Assembly: GCA_947444925.1 (NCBI GenBank)
Contig: CANFBW010000003.1
Span: forward strand, 34,956-98,955
Origin: Flavobacteriales bacterium
GTDB lineage: Bacteria > Bacteroidota > Bacteroidia > Flavobacteriales_C > GCA-002722245
Direction of reading: 5' to 3'
Length of the DNA: 64,000 bases
A program made the position numbers and the translations under genes. Position 1 is the first letter of the stretch, and every line of letters starts with the position of its first letter. This document shows positions 36,715 through 46,408 of the stretch, piece by piece. Below the pieces are notes generated by a model. The model made no database searches, was not told where the DNA came from, and worked only from the letters and a program-made list of their open reading frames with translations.

Positions 36715-37497
36715 ATGAGGCTCAAAATCTATCAGGTTGATGCTTTTGCTGACAAAGTTTTTACCGGCAACCCAGCTGCAATAGTTCCATTAGAACAATG
36801 GCTCCCTGAAGAACAAATGCAAAAAATTGCCGCCGAAAATAATTTGGCGGAAACAGCCTTCTTCGTGAAAAACGAAAAAGGCTTTTACATCCGTTGGTTT
36901 ACGCCAACAGATGAGGTTCCTTTGTGTGGTCACGCTACTTTGGCTTCGGCTTTTGTGTTGTTCGAACTATTAAATTATAAAGAAGAAAGAATAGTGTTCG
37001 AATGTAAAAGCGGAATTTTGGAAGTGACAAAAAATGAAGATTGGCTCATATTGAATTTTCCCGTGAATAAGGTTGAAGCGGTTAGTCTGACCTATGATTT
37101 TAAAGAGGCATTGAGTGAAATTCCTGTTGAAACCTATTTTGATGGTACTTATTTAATGCTGGTTTTTGCATCTGAACAAGAGGTAAGAAATATGAAAGTT
37201 GATTTTGCTGCTTTGATGAAATGGAATGCGAGGGCAGTGATAGTGACGGCTGCTTCAAGTGAATTTGATTTTGTGTCAAGAATGTTTGCGCCAGCTATTG
37301 GTGTAAATGAAGATCCGGTGACAGGTTCAGCGCACACGCGTTTGATTCCCTTTTGGAATGAGCGTTTGGGGAAAACTGAAATGTTGGCCAAACAAGTTTC
37401 TTCCCGTGGCGGAATTTTAAAATGTAAAATGTTGGGCGATCGAGTGGAAATGAGCGGACAAGCTATTTTGTATTTAACAGGAGAAATTTATATTTGA
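36715..37497 (+). CDS. PhzF-family isomerase
   Basis: A 260-residue enzyme with the diaminopimelate-epimerase-like fold. It begins LKIYQVDAFADKVFTGNPAAIV and includes NNLAETAFF, whose Glu is the general acid/base in PhzF, and GHATLASA (about 75) and EDPVTGSAH (about 205). PhzF enzymes isomerise small acids; in non-phenazine organisms the substrate is unknown. ATG 36715 is preferred; ATG 36694 would add seven residues. It lies 40 bp after the YdcZ gene and 3 bp before the next. Confidence 0.93.
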   Translation: MRLKIYQVDAFADKVFTGNPAAIVPLEQWLPEEQMQKIAAENNLAETAFFVKNEKGFYIRWFTPTDEVPLCGHATLASAFVLFELLNYKEERIVFECKSGILEVTKNEDWLILNFPVNKVEAVSLTYDFKEALSEIPVETYFDGTYLMLVFASEQEVRNMKVDFAALMKWNARAVIVTAASSEFDFVSRMFAPAIGVNEDPVTGSAHTRLIPFWNERLGKTEMLAKQVSSRGGILKCKMLGDRVEMSGQAILYLTGEIYI

Positions 37498-37500
37498 AAT

Positions 37501-38043
37501 ATGACTGAAGAAGAATTGGAAATATTGCGCTTCCCTATCGGAAAATTTAAAAAACCAGAAGACTTTTCAGCGCAAGTCATACAACAATTTATTGCAGACA
37601 TTGAGGCTTTTCCTGAAAAATTGAAAAAGGAAGTGCTGCATTTGTCAGATGAACAGTTGGATACGCCTTATCGTCCCGAGGGTTGGACGATTCGTCAAGT
37701 AGTACATCATTGTGCCGATAGTCACATAAACAGTATTGTTCGTTTTAAATTGGCACTCACCGAAGATAAACCTGTGATAAAACCATACGAGGAAAACAAG
37801 TGGGCGGAATTGACTGATGCAAAAATGCCTGTGTTGTCGGCCCTTATTTTGTTAGAAGGTGTGCATCAGAAATGGGTGTTTCTATTAAAGTCGATGAGCG
37901 AAAGTGATTTTAAAAGAACTTTTGTGCATCCGCAGCACGGCAGAGAATTGGCATTGGATGTCAATACGGCAATATACGCTTGGCATTGTCATCATCATTT
38001 GGCGCACATCATTGAATTGAAAAAAAGTAAGAACTGGAACTAA
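37501..38043 (+). CDS. YfiT/DinB-family putative metal-dependent transferase
   Basis: A 180-residue four-helix protein of the DinB/YfiT superfamily. The metal-binding histidines are visible in IRQVVHHCADSH (about 65-75) and WHCHHHLAHI (about 160-169). It opens with LRFPIGKFKKP, the typical YfiT start. Relatives in Bacillus act as bacillithiol transferases; many Bacteroidota also make bacillithiol, but that role here is inference. It starts 3 bp after phzF and overlaps the SUI1 gene by one base (TAATG). Confidence 0.88.
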   Translation: MTEEELEILRFPIGKFKKPEDFSAQVIQQFIADIEAFPEKLKKEVLHLSDEQLDTPYRPEGWTIRQVVHHCADSHINSIVRFKLALTEDKPVIKPYEENKWAELTDAKMPVLSALILLEGVHQKWVFLLKSMSESDFKRTFVHPQHGRELALDVNTAIYAWHCHHHLAHIIELKKSKNWN

Positions 38044-38387
38044 TGGCTAAAGACTGGAAAGAAAGATTGGGAACTGTTTATTCCACTAATCCAAATTTTG
38101 AATTTGAAGGTTCGGCTGGCGACAGCGATGAGACGCTTCCTCCCCGTCAGCAAAAACTGTACGTGAGTTTAGATAAGCGCAACCGAAAAGGTAAGGCTGT
38201 TTCATTGGTAGAAGGTTTTGTGGGTAAGGAAGATGATTTAGAAGCCTTGGGGAAAATGTTAAAATCGAAATGCGGCGTTGGTGGAACAGTCAAAGACAAT
38301 GAAATTATGATTCAAGGTGACTTTCGTGATAAAATCACCTTGCTGCTCAAAGCGGAAGGTTATCAGGTGATAAGAAAGGGCGGGTAA
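38043..38387 (+). CDS. SUI1/eIF1-like translation factor (YciH)
   Basis: A 114-residue protein with a C-terminal SUI1 fold: VSLDKRNRKGKAVSLVEGFVGKEDDLEALGKMLKSKCGVGGTVKDNEIMIQGD. The KCGxGGTV stretch is the family signature. The N-terminus (VYSTNPNFEF) is the usual YciH opening. It is thought to influence start-codon fidelity. It is the last gene of the run beginning with DUF1456 and meets the cyclo-ligase gene tail to tail. Confidence 0.95.
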   Translation: MAKDWKERLGTVYSTNPNFEFEGSAGDSDETLPPRQQKLYVSLDKRNRKGKAVSLVEGFVGKEDDLEALGKMLKSKCGVGGTVKDNEIMIQGDFRDKITLLLKAEGYQVIRKGG

Positions 38388-38438
38388 TTATTGATTGAAT
38401 TTCAATACTAACGGCTATAATTCAAATAGAATCAGCAA

Positions 38439-39017
38439 TTACACTTTAAAAATGTACACTTTCTCAGGTGTAATGCAGTAATCCATTGCTACGTCAAAGG
38501 CATCAGAATCGTCGATGCTATCAATAGGTTCAAAAAAGTTTACGCCAACTTTAACACAATCGCTGTTGAGCTCCCTTAAAAATCTGTCGTAATAACCTTT
38601 ACCATAACCCACACGATGCCCTAATTTGTCAAAGGCAAACATAGGGATGAGTACCAAATTAATTTCTTTTTCGCTTATTTTTTTGCCATTCGTTGGTTCG
38701 GGGATGCGCAATAGGTTTTCTTTGAAAGTACTATTTTTGTCGATGATATAGTGTGTCAATGCATTGGAATTGATGTCACTCACGCTAGTAGCTGTTTTTA
38801 CTTGCGGAAATTTTTCATACATCAATTCTTCAAAATATTTGGTATTTACTTCCTTCAATTTGTTGATGGATTTGAAATAATGAACGCAGCTAAATTCGCT
38901 GATGTCGAATTGTTGAAAGAAGCGGTTGAATATTTGTGCGCTCAGCTGATCGACTTTTTCGTTGGTCAGCATATTTCTTTTGTCGCGGAATTCAATTCGA
39001 GTATCTAATTTTTTCAT
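38439..39017 (-). CDS. 5-formyltetrahydrofolate cyclo-ligase
   Basis: Converts 5-formyl-THF to 5,10-methenyl-THF with ATP. The 192-residue protein shows the basic N-terminal RDKRNML, LVLIPMFAFDKLGHRVGYGKGYYDRFL (about 125-150) with the family's GxGxGYYD, and DVAMDYCITPEKV. Length is normal. It is monocistronic on the minus strand, divergent from bcp-recA. Confidence 0.93.
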   Translation of the reverse strand: MKKLDTRIEFRDKRNMLTNEKVDQLSAQIFNRFFQQFDISEFSCVHYFKSINKLKEVNTKYFEELMYEKFPQVKTATSVSDINSNALTHYIIDKNSTFKENLLRIPEPTNGKKISEKEINLVLIPMFAFDKLGHRVGYGKGYYDRFLRELNSDCVKVGVNFFEPIDSIDDSDAFDVAMDYCITPEKVYIFKV

Positions 39018-39253
39018 GTGTTGTTAGCTTTAGTATGCTGTCATACGGCTATTCTTTCAAACGGTTTCGTATTCTCTACTACTATATTTTTGTGCTTAAT
39101 ACAAAGTGGGGAATCGCTTCCCTGCAGCACATTTTCCATGCTTTGTTTATAACTCGGCAAAACTTAATGTTAAAAATTTATTCAAAAACTTTTGTTTATT
39201 ATAATTTTATTCTCACATTTGTCAAGAAATCAATCACAAGTTTGTTAAGAATT

Positions 39254-39712
39254 ATGTCAAAATTAAAAATTGGAGATAAGGCGCCAAAGTTTACTGGAAA
39301 AGATGAGAATGGAAGGGATCTTTCATTGTCAGATTATGCAGGAAAAAAGTTGGTTCTTTACTTTTACCCAAAAGACAATACGCCAGGCTGCACTGCAGAA
39401 TCATGCAATTTGGGAGAGAATTACGATGCCTTGCGAAAGAAAGGTTTTGAAGTTTTGGGTGTTAGTGCTGACTCTCAGAAAAAACACCAAGGTTTCATCA
39501 AGAAATATGCTTTGCCTTTTCGCTTGTTGGCTGATGAAGACAAAAAAGTTATCGAAGCATACGGTGTTTGGGGGCCAAAAAAATTCATGGGTGTAGATTT
39601 TGATGGAATCATAAGAACCACTTTTGTAATAGATGAAAAAGGAATTATAGAACGAGTTTTCGATAAAGTAGAAACCAAAAATCATTCACAACAAATTTTA
39701 GCAACTTACTAA
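39254..39712 (+). CDS. bcp: Thioredoxin-dependent peroxiredoxin (Bcp/PrxQ)
   Basis: A 152-residue peroxiredoxin reducing hydroperoxides. Peroxidatic Cys46 and resolving Cys51 lie in PGCTAESC, the atypical two-Cys PrxQ pattern; [11 protein letters not shown] and a later Arg complete the site. ATG 39254 ([13 protein letters not shown]) is chosen over an upstream in-frame start that would add ~100 residues of non-coding character. It ends 2 bp before recA, so the genes share a transcript, linking oxidative damage control with repair. Confidence 0.96.
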   Translation: MSKLKIGDKAPKFTGKDENGRDLSLSDYAGKKLVLYFYPKDNTPGCTAESCNLGENYDALRKKGFEVLGVSADSQKKHQGFIKKYALPFRLLADEDKKVIEAYGVWGPKKFMGVDFDGIIRTTFVIDEKGIIERVFDKVETKNHSQQILATY

Positions 39713-39714
39713 CT

Positions 39715-40737
39715 ATGGCAGCAAAAGAAAAAGAGGTAAACTCAGTAAATGCAGAAAAGCTTAAGGCTTTGCAAATGACAATTGAAAGACTAGATAAGTC
39801 TTTTGGTAAGGGATCTGTAATGCGAATGGGTGACACTGCCATTGAGCCAATGGAGGTGATATCCTCGGGTTCAGTTGCCGTTGATATCGCCTTAGGTGTT
39901 GGTGGTTATCCGAAGGGCAGGGTGATTGAAATTTATGGTCCAGAATCTTCTGGTAAAACAACCATGGCTATTCATGCTATTGCTCAGGTTCAAAAGAAAG
40001 GCGGCATTGCTGCTATCATTGATGCTGAGCATGCTTTTGACCGCGCATACGCAGAGTCATTAGGGGTAGATACCAATAATTTATTGATCTCTCAGCCCGA
40101 CAATGGCGAACAAGCTTTAGAGATCGCTGACAATTTGATTAGCTCTGGAGCGGTGGATTTATTGATCGTCGATTCAGTGGCAGCCTTAACGCCAAAAGCT
40201 GAGATTGAAGGAGAGATGGGTGACTCTAAAATGGGTTTACATGCTCGTTTGATGTCTCAGGCATTGCGAAAACTTACAGCAACAATTAGTAGAAGTGGAT
40301 GTTGCGTAATTTTCATCAATCAGCTGCGTGAAAAAATAGGAGTAATGTTCGGAAACCCAGAAACAACAACAGGTGGTAATGCCTTGAAGTTTTATGCGTC
40401 AATTCGTTTGGATATCAGAAAAATCGGACAATTGAAGGATGGAGAAGAAGTGTTTGGAAACAGAACACGTGTGAAAGTGGTTAAAAATAAAGTTGCGCCT
40501 CCTTTTAGAAAAGCTGAGTTTGATATTATTTTTGGCAAAGGGATTTCTAAAACTGGAGAGATCATCGATTTGGGTGTTGAGTTGAATGTGATTAAGAAAT
40601 CTGGTTCTTGGTTCGCATACGGTGATACCAAGTTGGGGCAAGGACGAGATGGAGTGAAGCAATTGTTGGAAGACAATCACGAGTTGGCTGATGAAATTGA
40701 GGCAAAAGTAGTAGAGGCTTTAAAGCCAAAAGCATAA
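39715..40737 (+). CDS. recA: Recombinase A
   Basis: A 340-residue RecA. Walker A is GPESSGKTT (about 78-86), Walker [11 protein letters not shown], and the L2 loop [30 protein letters not shown]. The N-terminal [24 protein letters not shown] and C-terminal acidic end are typical. It catalyses homologous pairing and activates LexA-type autoproteolysis, which matters for the S24 regulator at 2436. It starts 2 bp after bcp and is followed by a terminator. Confidence 0.99.
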   Translation: MAAKEKEVNSVNAEKLKALQMTIERLDKSFGKGSVMRMGDTAIEPMEVISSGSVAVDIALGVGGYPKGRVIEIYGPESSGKTTMAIHAIAQVQKKGGIAAIIDAEHAFDRAYAESLGVDTNNLLISQPDNGEQALEIADNLISSGAVDLLIVDSVAALTPKAEIEGEMGDSKMGLHARLMSQALRKLTATISRSGCCVIFINQLREKIGVMFGNPETTTGGNALKFYASIRLDIRKIGQLKDGEEVFGNRTRVKVVKNKVAPPFRKAEFDIIFGKGISKTGEIIDLGVELNVIKKSGSWFAYGDTKLGQGRDGVKQLLEDNHELADEIEAKVVEALKPKA

Positions 40738-40866
40738 ATAAGTTCATGGTTCATTTTTTGAACAGGACTTTTATGATATTAAAATTTACATTTCGAAAGG
40801 TTTCGGAAGTATCGCAACTGCTGCTGTATGTCTTTTGAAATATAGAATTTTAATGGTTGATTAAAA

Positions 40867-40895
40867 GAGACGCGTCTTAGGACGCGTTTCTTTTT
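40867..40895 (+). terminator. Terminator after bcp-recA
   Basis: GAGACGCGTC pairs with GACGCGTTTC (one G-T pair) around a TTAG tetraloop, followed by five T. Confidence 0.85.
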
Positions 40896-40935
40896 GAATA
40901 ATTCTCGTACTTTAGTCCTCTCAAAAAATCAAAGT

Positions 40936-41700
40936 ATGCAAACAGCGGAAAGAGTATCGGCTCAAGATTTATCAGATAATTATGTTTTTCAACGTTCGGT
41001 TTTGGCTTACGTTGAAGCTGCAAAATTGGTGCAAGGAAAAGTATTGGAAGTAGGATATGGTGAAGGTTATGGTGTGAAGCATTTAGCTGGTAAGGCTGAA
41101 TCTTATTTGGGAATTGACAAGTATCCATCTCCCGCTCACGAGAAAGAATTTCCGTCCAATGTGAAAGTGCAAATCATGAATGTTCCGCCTTTGACGGGTA
41201 TTGCCGACAATAGTTTGGATTTCGTGGTGTCTTTCCAGGTCATTGAGCACATTGACAATGATGAATTGTATGTCAAAGAGATTGCCAGAGTATTAAAGCC
41301 TGGTGGTAAATATATTGTCACAACACCCAATATCAAAATGTCTATCACTCGCAATCCTTGGCATGTTCGTGAGTACACCATTTCTGAATTGAAAACTTTG
41401 CTCGGCAGACATTTTTCTAGTGTGCAGGCGAATGGTGTTTTTGGACGGGCTAAAGTGATGGATTATTACAACAAGAACAAGGCTTCTGTGCAAAAAATAA
41501 CCCGATTTGATGTTTTCAATCTACAATATCGTTTGCCGCGTTGGATGTTGCAAATTCCCTACGATTTCATGAATCGACGCAACAGAAAAAAATTGCTGCA
41601 ACAAAACAATACTTTGGTTTCGGATATCACAATGGAAGACTATTTTGTAGCGGAGGCTAAGGACGAATGTTTTGATTTGTTTTACATCGCCACGAAGTAG
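40936..41700 (+). CDS. Class I SAM-dependent methyltransferase
   Basis: A 254-residue methyltransferase with motif I VLEVGYGEGYGVKHLA (about 35-50), acidic LGIDKYPSP, motif IV SLDFVVSFQVIEHI and post-motif VLKPGGKYIVTTPN, the Methyltransf_11/23 pattern. ATG 40936 is chosen because the longer frame (from 40894) runs into the recA terminator. The C-terminus (ITRFDVFNLQYRLPRWMLQIPY) suggests a membrane-facing or glycan-type acceptor, but none is known. It is monocistronic. Confidence 0.88.
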   Translation: MQTAERVSAQDLSDNYVFQRSVLAYVEAAKLVQGKVLEVGYGEGYGVKHLAGKAESYLGIDKYPSPAHEKEFPSNVKVQIMNVPPLTGIADNSLDFVVSFQVIEHIDNDELYVKEIARVLKPGGKYIVTTPNIKMSITRNPWHVREYTISELKTLLGRHFSSVQANGVFGRAKVMDYYNKNKASVQKITRFDVFNLQYRLPRWMLQIPYDFMNRRNRKKLLQQNNTLVSDITMEDYFVAEAKDECFDLFYIATK

Positions 41701-41851
41701 GAATTTTGTTTTTCTAGAGCGTATTTATTTTTGCTTTCTATTGCTGAAGCCAATTTGCTTGAATACATTATTTTATTTTGAGTGTCATATCGCTTTCATT
41801 TTGAGGCGCTAAGGTGGAACTGTTTTCTTTCCGCAACGTTGGCGTTTACTC

Positions 41852-41883
41852 TTGTTTATAACAATGTTCAAAAGATAGCTTTG
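41852..41883 (+). promoter_or_regulatory. Bacteroidota-type promoter for the MORN-repeat gene
   Basis: TTG (41852-41854), 21 bases, then TAGCTTTG (41876-41883), an exact TAnnTTTG. The MORN protein ATG lies 54 bases downstream, supporting that start over longer frames. Confidence 0.55.
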
Positions 41884-41937
41884 TCTCCGCAGGATATTAG
41901 CCATATAATCAGTTTCTTAGACTTCAAATTGTTTGAT

Positions 41938-43611
41938 ATGAAAAAAGTTTTGTTTTTTCTTTCCTTAAATATTGCATTTGCTGCTGCTTTTGCTCAAAAA
42001 ACTAGTGTTAGTATTACACCGGAGCAGCAGTTAGAGCATTTTGTGAATTACTATAAAGCGGATAAGGCTCAAAAGGAAAGCGAAGGTGATTATTTTGATG
42101 GCTTAGAGCATGGGAAATGGAGCTATTGGTATGCAAGTGGTCAGCTTAAACAAGAAGCGGAATTTAATTATGGCCGCTATTACGGTAAAGTTGTACTTTA
42201 TTATGAAAATGGAAAAAAGGAAGACGAAGGAACTTTTCGTGCTGGTAAAAGAATAGGAGATTACACGGGTTGGTACAACAATGGAAACATTCGTTTACAA
42301 GGTGGGTACATCGATGATCAACGCAATGGTCGTTGGATTTCGTACTATGAAAATGGTCAAAAGGAAATGGAGGGGTCTTATGTTGCGGGGGAGAAAGAAG
42401 GTGTTTTTGCCTACTGGTACCGCGATGGAAAAAAAATGAAAGAATCGCGTTTTTTCAAAAGCAAAGAGCAAGTGGATGCCTATTTTGATCCAAAAGGAAA
42501 ACAGATGGTGAAAGATGGCGAAGGTGTTATGTTGGAATTTTATGACAATGGTGCTAAGAAATCAGCTACGCCACTTGCAGGTGGATTTGCTGATGGGCTC
42601 GTTAAAACTTGGTACGAAGATGGAACGATTTGGAGTGAAAGAGAATTTAGAGTTGCCAAATTAAATGGTTCTTATAAAACCTACTACACCAGCGGACAAT
42701 TGAAATCTTTTACGCACTATTCTTTCGATAAGGAGCATGGAAAATGGGAGAATTTCTTGTACGGTGGGCAGAAAGAAGGTGGGGGTTTTTACAAGTACGG
42801 CATTGAAGATAGTTTATGGATATGGTATGCCAACGGCAAAAAAAGAATGGAGGGTTTTTTCCTGGATGGAAAACGCAATGGCAAATGGATCTATTATTTT
42901 CCGGGTGGTGAGAAAGTGGATCATGTCGCTTTTTTTAAAGATGACTTGAAAGATGGCGAGTGGACCTATTTTTATGCGACTGGACAAGTGTTGAAAAAAG
43001 GAAAATTTGAAGTTGATTTGCGCGAAGGCTTGTGGCAAGTTTTTTTTGAAGATGGATCAAAAGAACACGAAGGAGAGTTTTTAAAAGACAAGGAGAACGG
43101 TGTTTGGACGTCTTGGTACAACGACGGTCAAATGCATGAAAGAGGAGCTTTTAAAGCAGGAGTTATGGATGGAACGTGGGAAGGTTGGTATGAAAATGCT
43201 AAATTGGATTATGTAGCGCACTACAGCAATGGTAAGAAATCTGGCGATTATAAAAAATGGTACAATAGCGGCATTATAGAAATTGAAGGTGGTTACAAGA
43301 ATGATACGCTTCACGGACACTGGAGAAATACCAACGACAAAGGAAGTGTGATTGATGAAGGTACATATGCGAATGGCGTTAAAAATGGAAAGTGGACCGT
43401 GTATTTTCCTGAAGGTGGTAAAATGCAAGAAATGACTTTTAGTCAAGGTAAACTTGAAGGAAAGTCAATGGCGTACTTTATGTCAGGATCAAAACAAAGC
43501 GAAGCAACTTACAAAAATGATATGAAACACGGTGCTTTTAAAGTATGGAATAAAGAAGGAAAACTTCTAGTAAAAGCAAAGTATAAGTTTAACAATAAGG
43601 TTGGTAAATAA
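41938..43611 (+). CDS. Secreted MORN/YwqK-repeat protein
   Basis: A 557-residue exported protein with signal peptide MKKVLFFLSLNIAFAAAFAQ. Nearly all the rest is about 20 repeats of ~23 residues with the pattern nG-xW-xxyY-xnG-q-k-x-e-g-x-f, for example NGRWISYYENGQKEMEGSY and NGKWIYYFPGGEKV. These are MORN_2/YwqK repeats, which build an elongated beta-meander. Database names such as YwqK-family antitoxin come from similarity only; no toxin gene is adjacent. One repeat (about 150-175) is interrupted by an insert (SKEQVDAYFDPKGKQMVK). The GH63-like gene starts 2 bp after the stop. Confidence 0.92.
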   Translation: MKKVLFFLSLNIAFAAAFAQKTSVSITPEQQLEHFVNYYKADKAQKESEGDYFDGLEHGKWSYWYASGQLKQEAEFNYGRYYGKVVLYYENGKKEDEGTFRAGKRIGDYTGWYNNGNIRLQGGYIDDQRNGRWISYYENGQKEMEGSYVAGEKEGVFAYWYRDGKKMKESRFFKSKEQVDAYFDPKGKQMVKDGEGVMLEFYDNGAKKSATPLAGGFADGLVKTWYEDGTIWSEREFRVAKLNGSYKTYYTSGQLKSFTHYSFDKEHGKWENFLYGGQKEGGGFYKYGIEDSLWIWYANGKKRMEGFFLDGKRNGKWIYYFPGGEKVDHVAFFKDDLKDGEWTYFYATGQVLKKGKFEVDLREGLWQVFFEDGSKEHEGEFLKDKENGVWTSWYNDGQMHERGAFKAGVMDGTWEGWYENAKLDYVAHYSNGKKSGDYKKWYNSGIIEIEGGYKNDTLHGHWRNTNDKGSVIDEGTYANGVKNGKWTVYFPEGGKMQEMTFSQGKLEGKSMAYFMSGSKQSEATYKNDMKHGAFKVWNKEGKLLVKAKYKFNNKVGK

Positions 43612-43613
43612 GG

Positions 43614-46244
43614 ATGAAAACCGCTGAGGAAATTCGATTAGAAGAAGCAAAGTCAAAAGTAAAATTGTGGAAAAGATGGGGCCCCTACTTGAGCGAAAGG
43701 CAGTGGGGAACTGTTCGAGAAGATTACAGTGAAGATGGTGCTGCGTGGGATTATTTTACGCACGATCACTCGCGTTCTCGCACCTACCGCTGGGGAGAAG
43801 ATGGTATTGCCGGTATTTCCGATCACTACCAGAATTTGTGTTTTTGTTTGTCGCTATGGAACGGCAATGACATCATTATCAAAGAGCGTTTGTATGGACT
43901 AAGTGGTCCGATTGGCAATCATGGTGAAGACTGCAAGGAGCTGTACTATTATTTAGACAACACTCCTACGCATTCTTACATGAAGTATCTGTACAAATAC
44001 CCACATGCGAGATATCCATACAGTGAATTGAAACATGTCAATCTTTCAAGAACAAAGGAAGATCCTGAATTTGAAATATTGGACACTGGTGTTTTCGACG
44101 ACGACAAATATTTTGATGTTTTTGTGGAATATGCAAAGGATGGACCTTTTGATTACGCCATTAAAATTAATGCCCACAATCGCGGTGCTGAAGCTGCTGA
44201 TTTGACGATATTGCCCACGTTGTGGTTTCGAAATTTGTGGAGTTTTGGTATTGATTTAAATAAGCCGAGCATTGAGAAAATTGAAGGATTGGTCGGCTAT
44301 TCTGGCGTAAAAGCGACGCACCATAGAATTGGTGAATACTATTTGTATTTTCAAACGCCAGAGCAAACTCTTTTTACAGAAAACGAAACCAATATGGAGC
44401 GTATTTTCAATACGCCCAATTCTTCTCCTTTTGTGAAAGACGCTTTTCACAAGGCGGTTATTGAAAATGATTTTGAGATTTTTAAAAATAAAACATCGGG
44501 TACAAAATTGTCTCCCCTTTACCAGCGCAGTATTTCCGGTGGTGGAAAGGCCGAAGTGAAATTGATGTTGACCCAAACTCCTGCTGAATCAAATCCCTTT
44601 GGAACTGCTTTTGAAACGCTTTTTGAATTGCGCATCAAAGAAGCCGATTTGTTTTACGATAAGTTTATTCCAAAGGTCGTGACACCCGATTTGAAAAATG
44701 TGCAAAGACAAGCGTTTGCGGGTATGTTGTGGACCAAACAATATTACAATTACGACGTGAAACGATGGTTGGAGGGAGATCCCTTGCAGCCAGTGCCTCC
44801 GGTAGCGCGAAAAAAAGGACGCAACCGCAATTGGACTACCCTGCGCAATGAAGACATTATTTCAATGCCTGATAAATGGGAGTATCCTTGGTATGCCGCT
44901 TGGGATTTAGCTTTTCATTGTGTTCCTTTATCGATGATAGATCCAGAGTTTGCTAAAAAACAACTCATCGTCATTATGCGTGAGTGGTACATGGCGCCAA
45001 ACGGACAAATTCCGGCTTACGAATGGGCGTTCGGCGACGTCAATCCCCCTGTTCAAGCATGGGCGGCCATCACTATTTTTGAAACAGAAAAGAAATTGTA
45101 CGGTAGAGGTGATGTGAAATTTTTGAAACGTATTTTTCAAAAATTGATGATCAATTTTACTTGGTGGGTCAATAGAAAAGATGCCAAAGGGAAAAATGTT
45201 TTTGAAGGGGGTTTCCTTGGGTTAGATAATATTGGTGTTTTTGACCGTAGTTCGGAATTGCCCGGTGGAGGTGCCTTGGAGCAAGCTGATGGCACAAGCT
45301 GGATGGCTATGTATTCGCTTAATATGATGAAAATTGCCATTAAAATTTGTGAGTACGATTCTTCTTTTGAAGATGTAGCAACAAAGTTTTTTGAGCATTT
45401 TGTTTATATTTCTGAGTCGTTAAACAAGTCGGACGACTGGATTGGTGCTTGGGATGAAGAGGAAGGGTTTTATTACGACGTACTGCGTTTGCCTGGTAAA
45501 AAATTCATTCGATTGAAAATTCATTCGCTAGTAGGTTTGTCTCCTCTTTACGCTGTTTCCTTGATTCCGAAGGAGACTCTGAAAGATATTCCAGGCTTTA
45601 CCAAGCGTTTAAAATGGTTCGTTGACAATAGAGCAGATAAATCAAAATTTTTGGCGATTCAAGATTATAAAGAAGGAGAAGATATTCTGTTTTCATTGAT
45701 TCCAAAAGACAGAATGATCAAGTTGATTGAAGCGATTATTGACGAAAGCGAATTTTTGGGACCAGGAGGGATTCGGTCTTTGTCGAAACGCCACACACAG
45801 GAATACTGCATCGACATTGAAGGTGGACAATATTGTATCAATTACCAGCCTGGTGAATCAACTACAGCGATGTTTGGTGGTAATTCCAATTGGCGTGGCC
45901 CAGTTTGGATGCCCGTCAACTATTTGCTCATTGACTCCTTGCGTGAATACCATTTGCACTATGGTGATTCCTTAAAATTGGAGTATCCAAAAGGTTCAGG
46001 TGTAGAATTGAATTTGGGTGAAATCGCTACTGAAATTACGAAGCGTTTGGTATCAATGTTTACCTTGGATGAAGATGGTGATCGCCCCGTCAATGATGCA
46101 CACCCTATTTATCAGACTGAGCATTTTAAAGACTTGGTGTTGTTTTACGAATACTTTCATGGTGACAATTCTAGAGGAATTGGAGCCAGTCATCAAACAG
46201 GATGGACAGGTATTGTAGCAAAATTGATTAGTAAAAACAGGTAA
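43614..46244 (+). CDS. GH63-like alpha-glucosidase, cytoplasmic
   Basis: An 876-residue protein without signal peptide, of the bacterial MGH1-like/GH63 group with a C-terminal (alpha/alpha)6 barrel. Supporting segments are the N-terminal WGPYLSERQWGTVREDYS, YRWGEDGIAG, GMLWTKQYYNYD, EYPWYAAWDLAFHC, EQADGTSWMAMYSLNM and NWRGPVWMPVNYL, the last being the conserved GH63/GH37 end motif. A trimming alpha-glucosidase acting on glycogen-like oligosaccharides or glucosylated compounds is likely. It is probably translated together with the MORN gene (2 bp gap) and lies 164 bp before the alpha-glucan operon. Confidence 0.85.
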   Translation: MKTAEEIRLEEAKSKVKLWKRWGPYLSERQWGTVREDYSEDGAAWDYFTHDHSRSRTYRWGEDGIAGISDHYQNLCFCLSLWNGNDIIIKERLYGLSGPIGNHGEDCKELYYYLDNTPTHSYMKYLYKYPHARYPYSELKHVNLSRTKEDPEFEILDTGVFDDDKYFDVFVEYAKDGPFDYAIKINAHNRGAEAADLTILPTLWFRNLWSFGIDLNKPSIEKIEGLVGYSGVKATHHRIGEYYLYFQTPEQTLFTENETNMERIFNTPNSSPFVKDAFHKAVIENDFEIFKNKTSGTKLSPLYQRSISGGGKAEVKLMLTQTPAESNPFGTAFETLFELRIKEADLFYDKFIPKVVTPDLKNVQRQAFAGMLWTKQYYNYDVKRWLEGDPLQPVPPVARKKGRNRNWTTLRNEDIISMPDKWEYPWYAAWDLAFHCVPLSMIDPEFAKKQLIVIMREWYMAPNGQIPAYEWAFGDVNPPVQAWAAITIFETEKKLYGRGDVKFLKRIFQKLMINFTWWVNRKDAKGKNVFEGGFLGLDNIGVFDRSSELPGGGALEQADGTSWMAMYSLNMMKIAIKICEYDSSFEDVATKFFEHFVYISESLNKSDDWIGAWDEEEGFYYDVLRLPGKKFIRLKIHSLVGLSPLYAVSLIPKETLKDIPGFTKRLKWFVDNRADKSKFLAIQDYKEGEDILFSLIPKDRMIKLIEAIIDESEFLGPGGIRSLSKRHTQEYCIDIEGGQYCINYQPGESTTAMFGGNSNWRGPVWMPVNYLLIDSLREYHLHYGDSLKLEYPKGSGVELNLGEIATEITKRLVSMFTLDEDGDRPVNDAHPIYQTEHFKDLVLFYEYFHGDNSRGIGASHQTGWTGIVAKLISKNR

Positions 46245-46408
46245 TGTCATTCTTACAGCTATTTTATCAGACAGTTCCATCGGGTATTTGACTGATGCGG
46301 TATTAAATTTATATTAAATCATAATTTTTTATGAGCAGCAACAGCATAATAATTTAAATATTGTAATAGCTTTACACCGAAATTAAAAATCTAACACTTT
46401 TGAATATT

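Noticed and set aside
41938..43611. MORN/YwqK protein as an antitoxin
   Set aside because: It has an export signal and about 20 repeats, and no toxin-like gene lies beside it.
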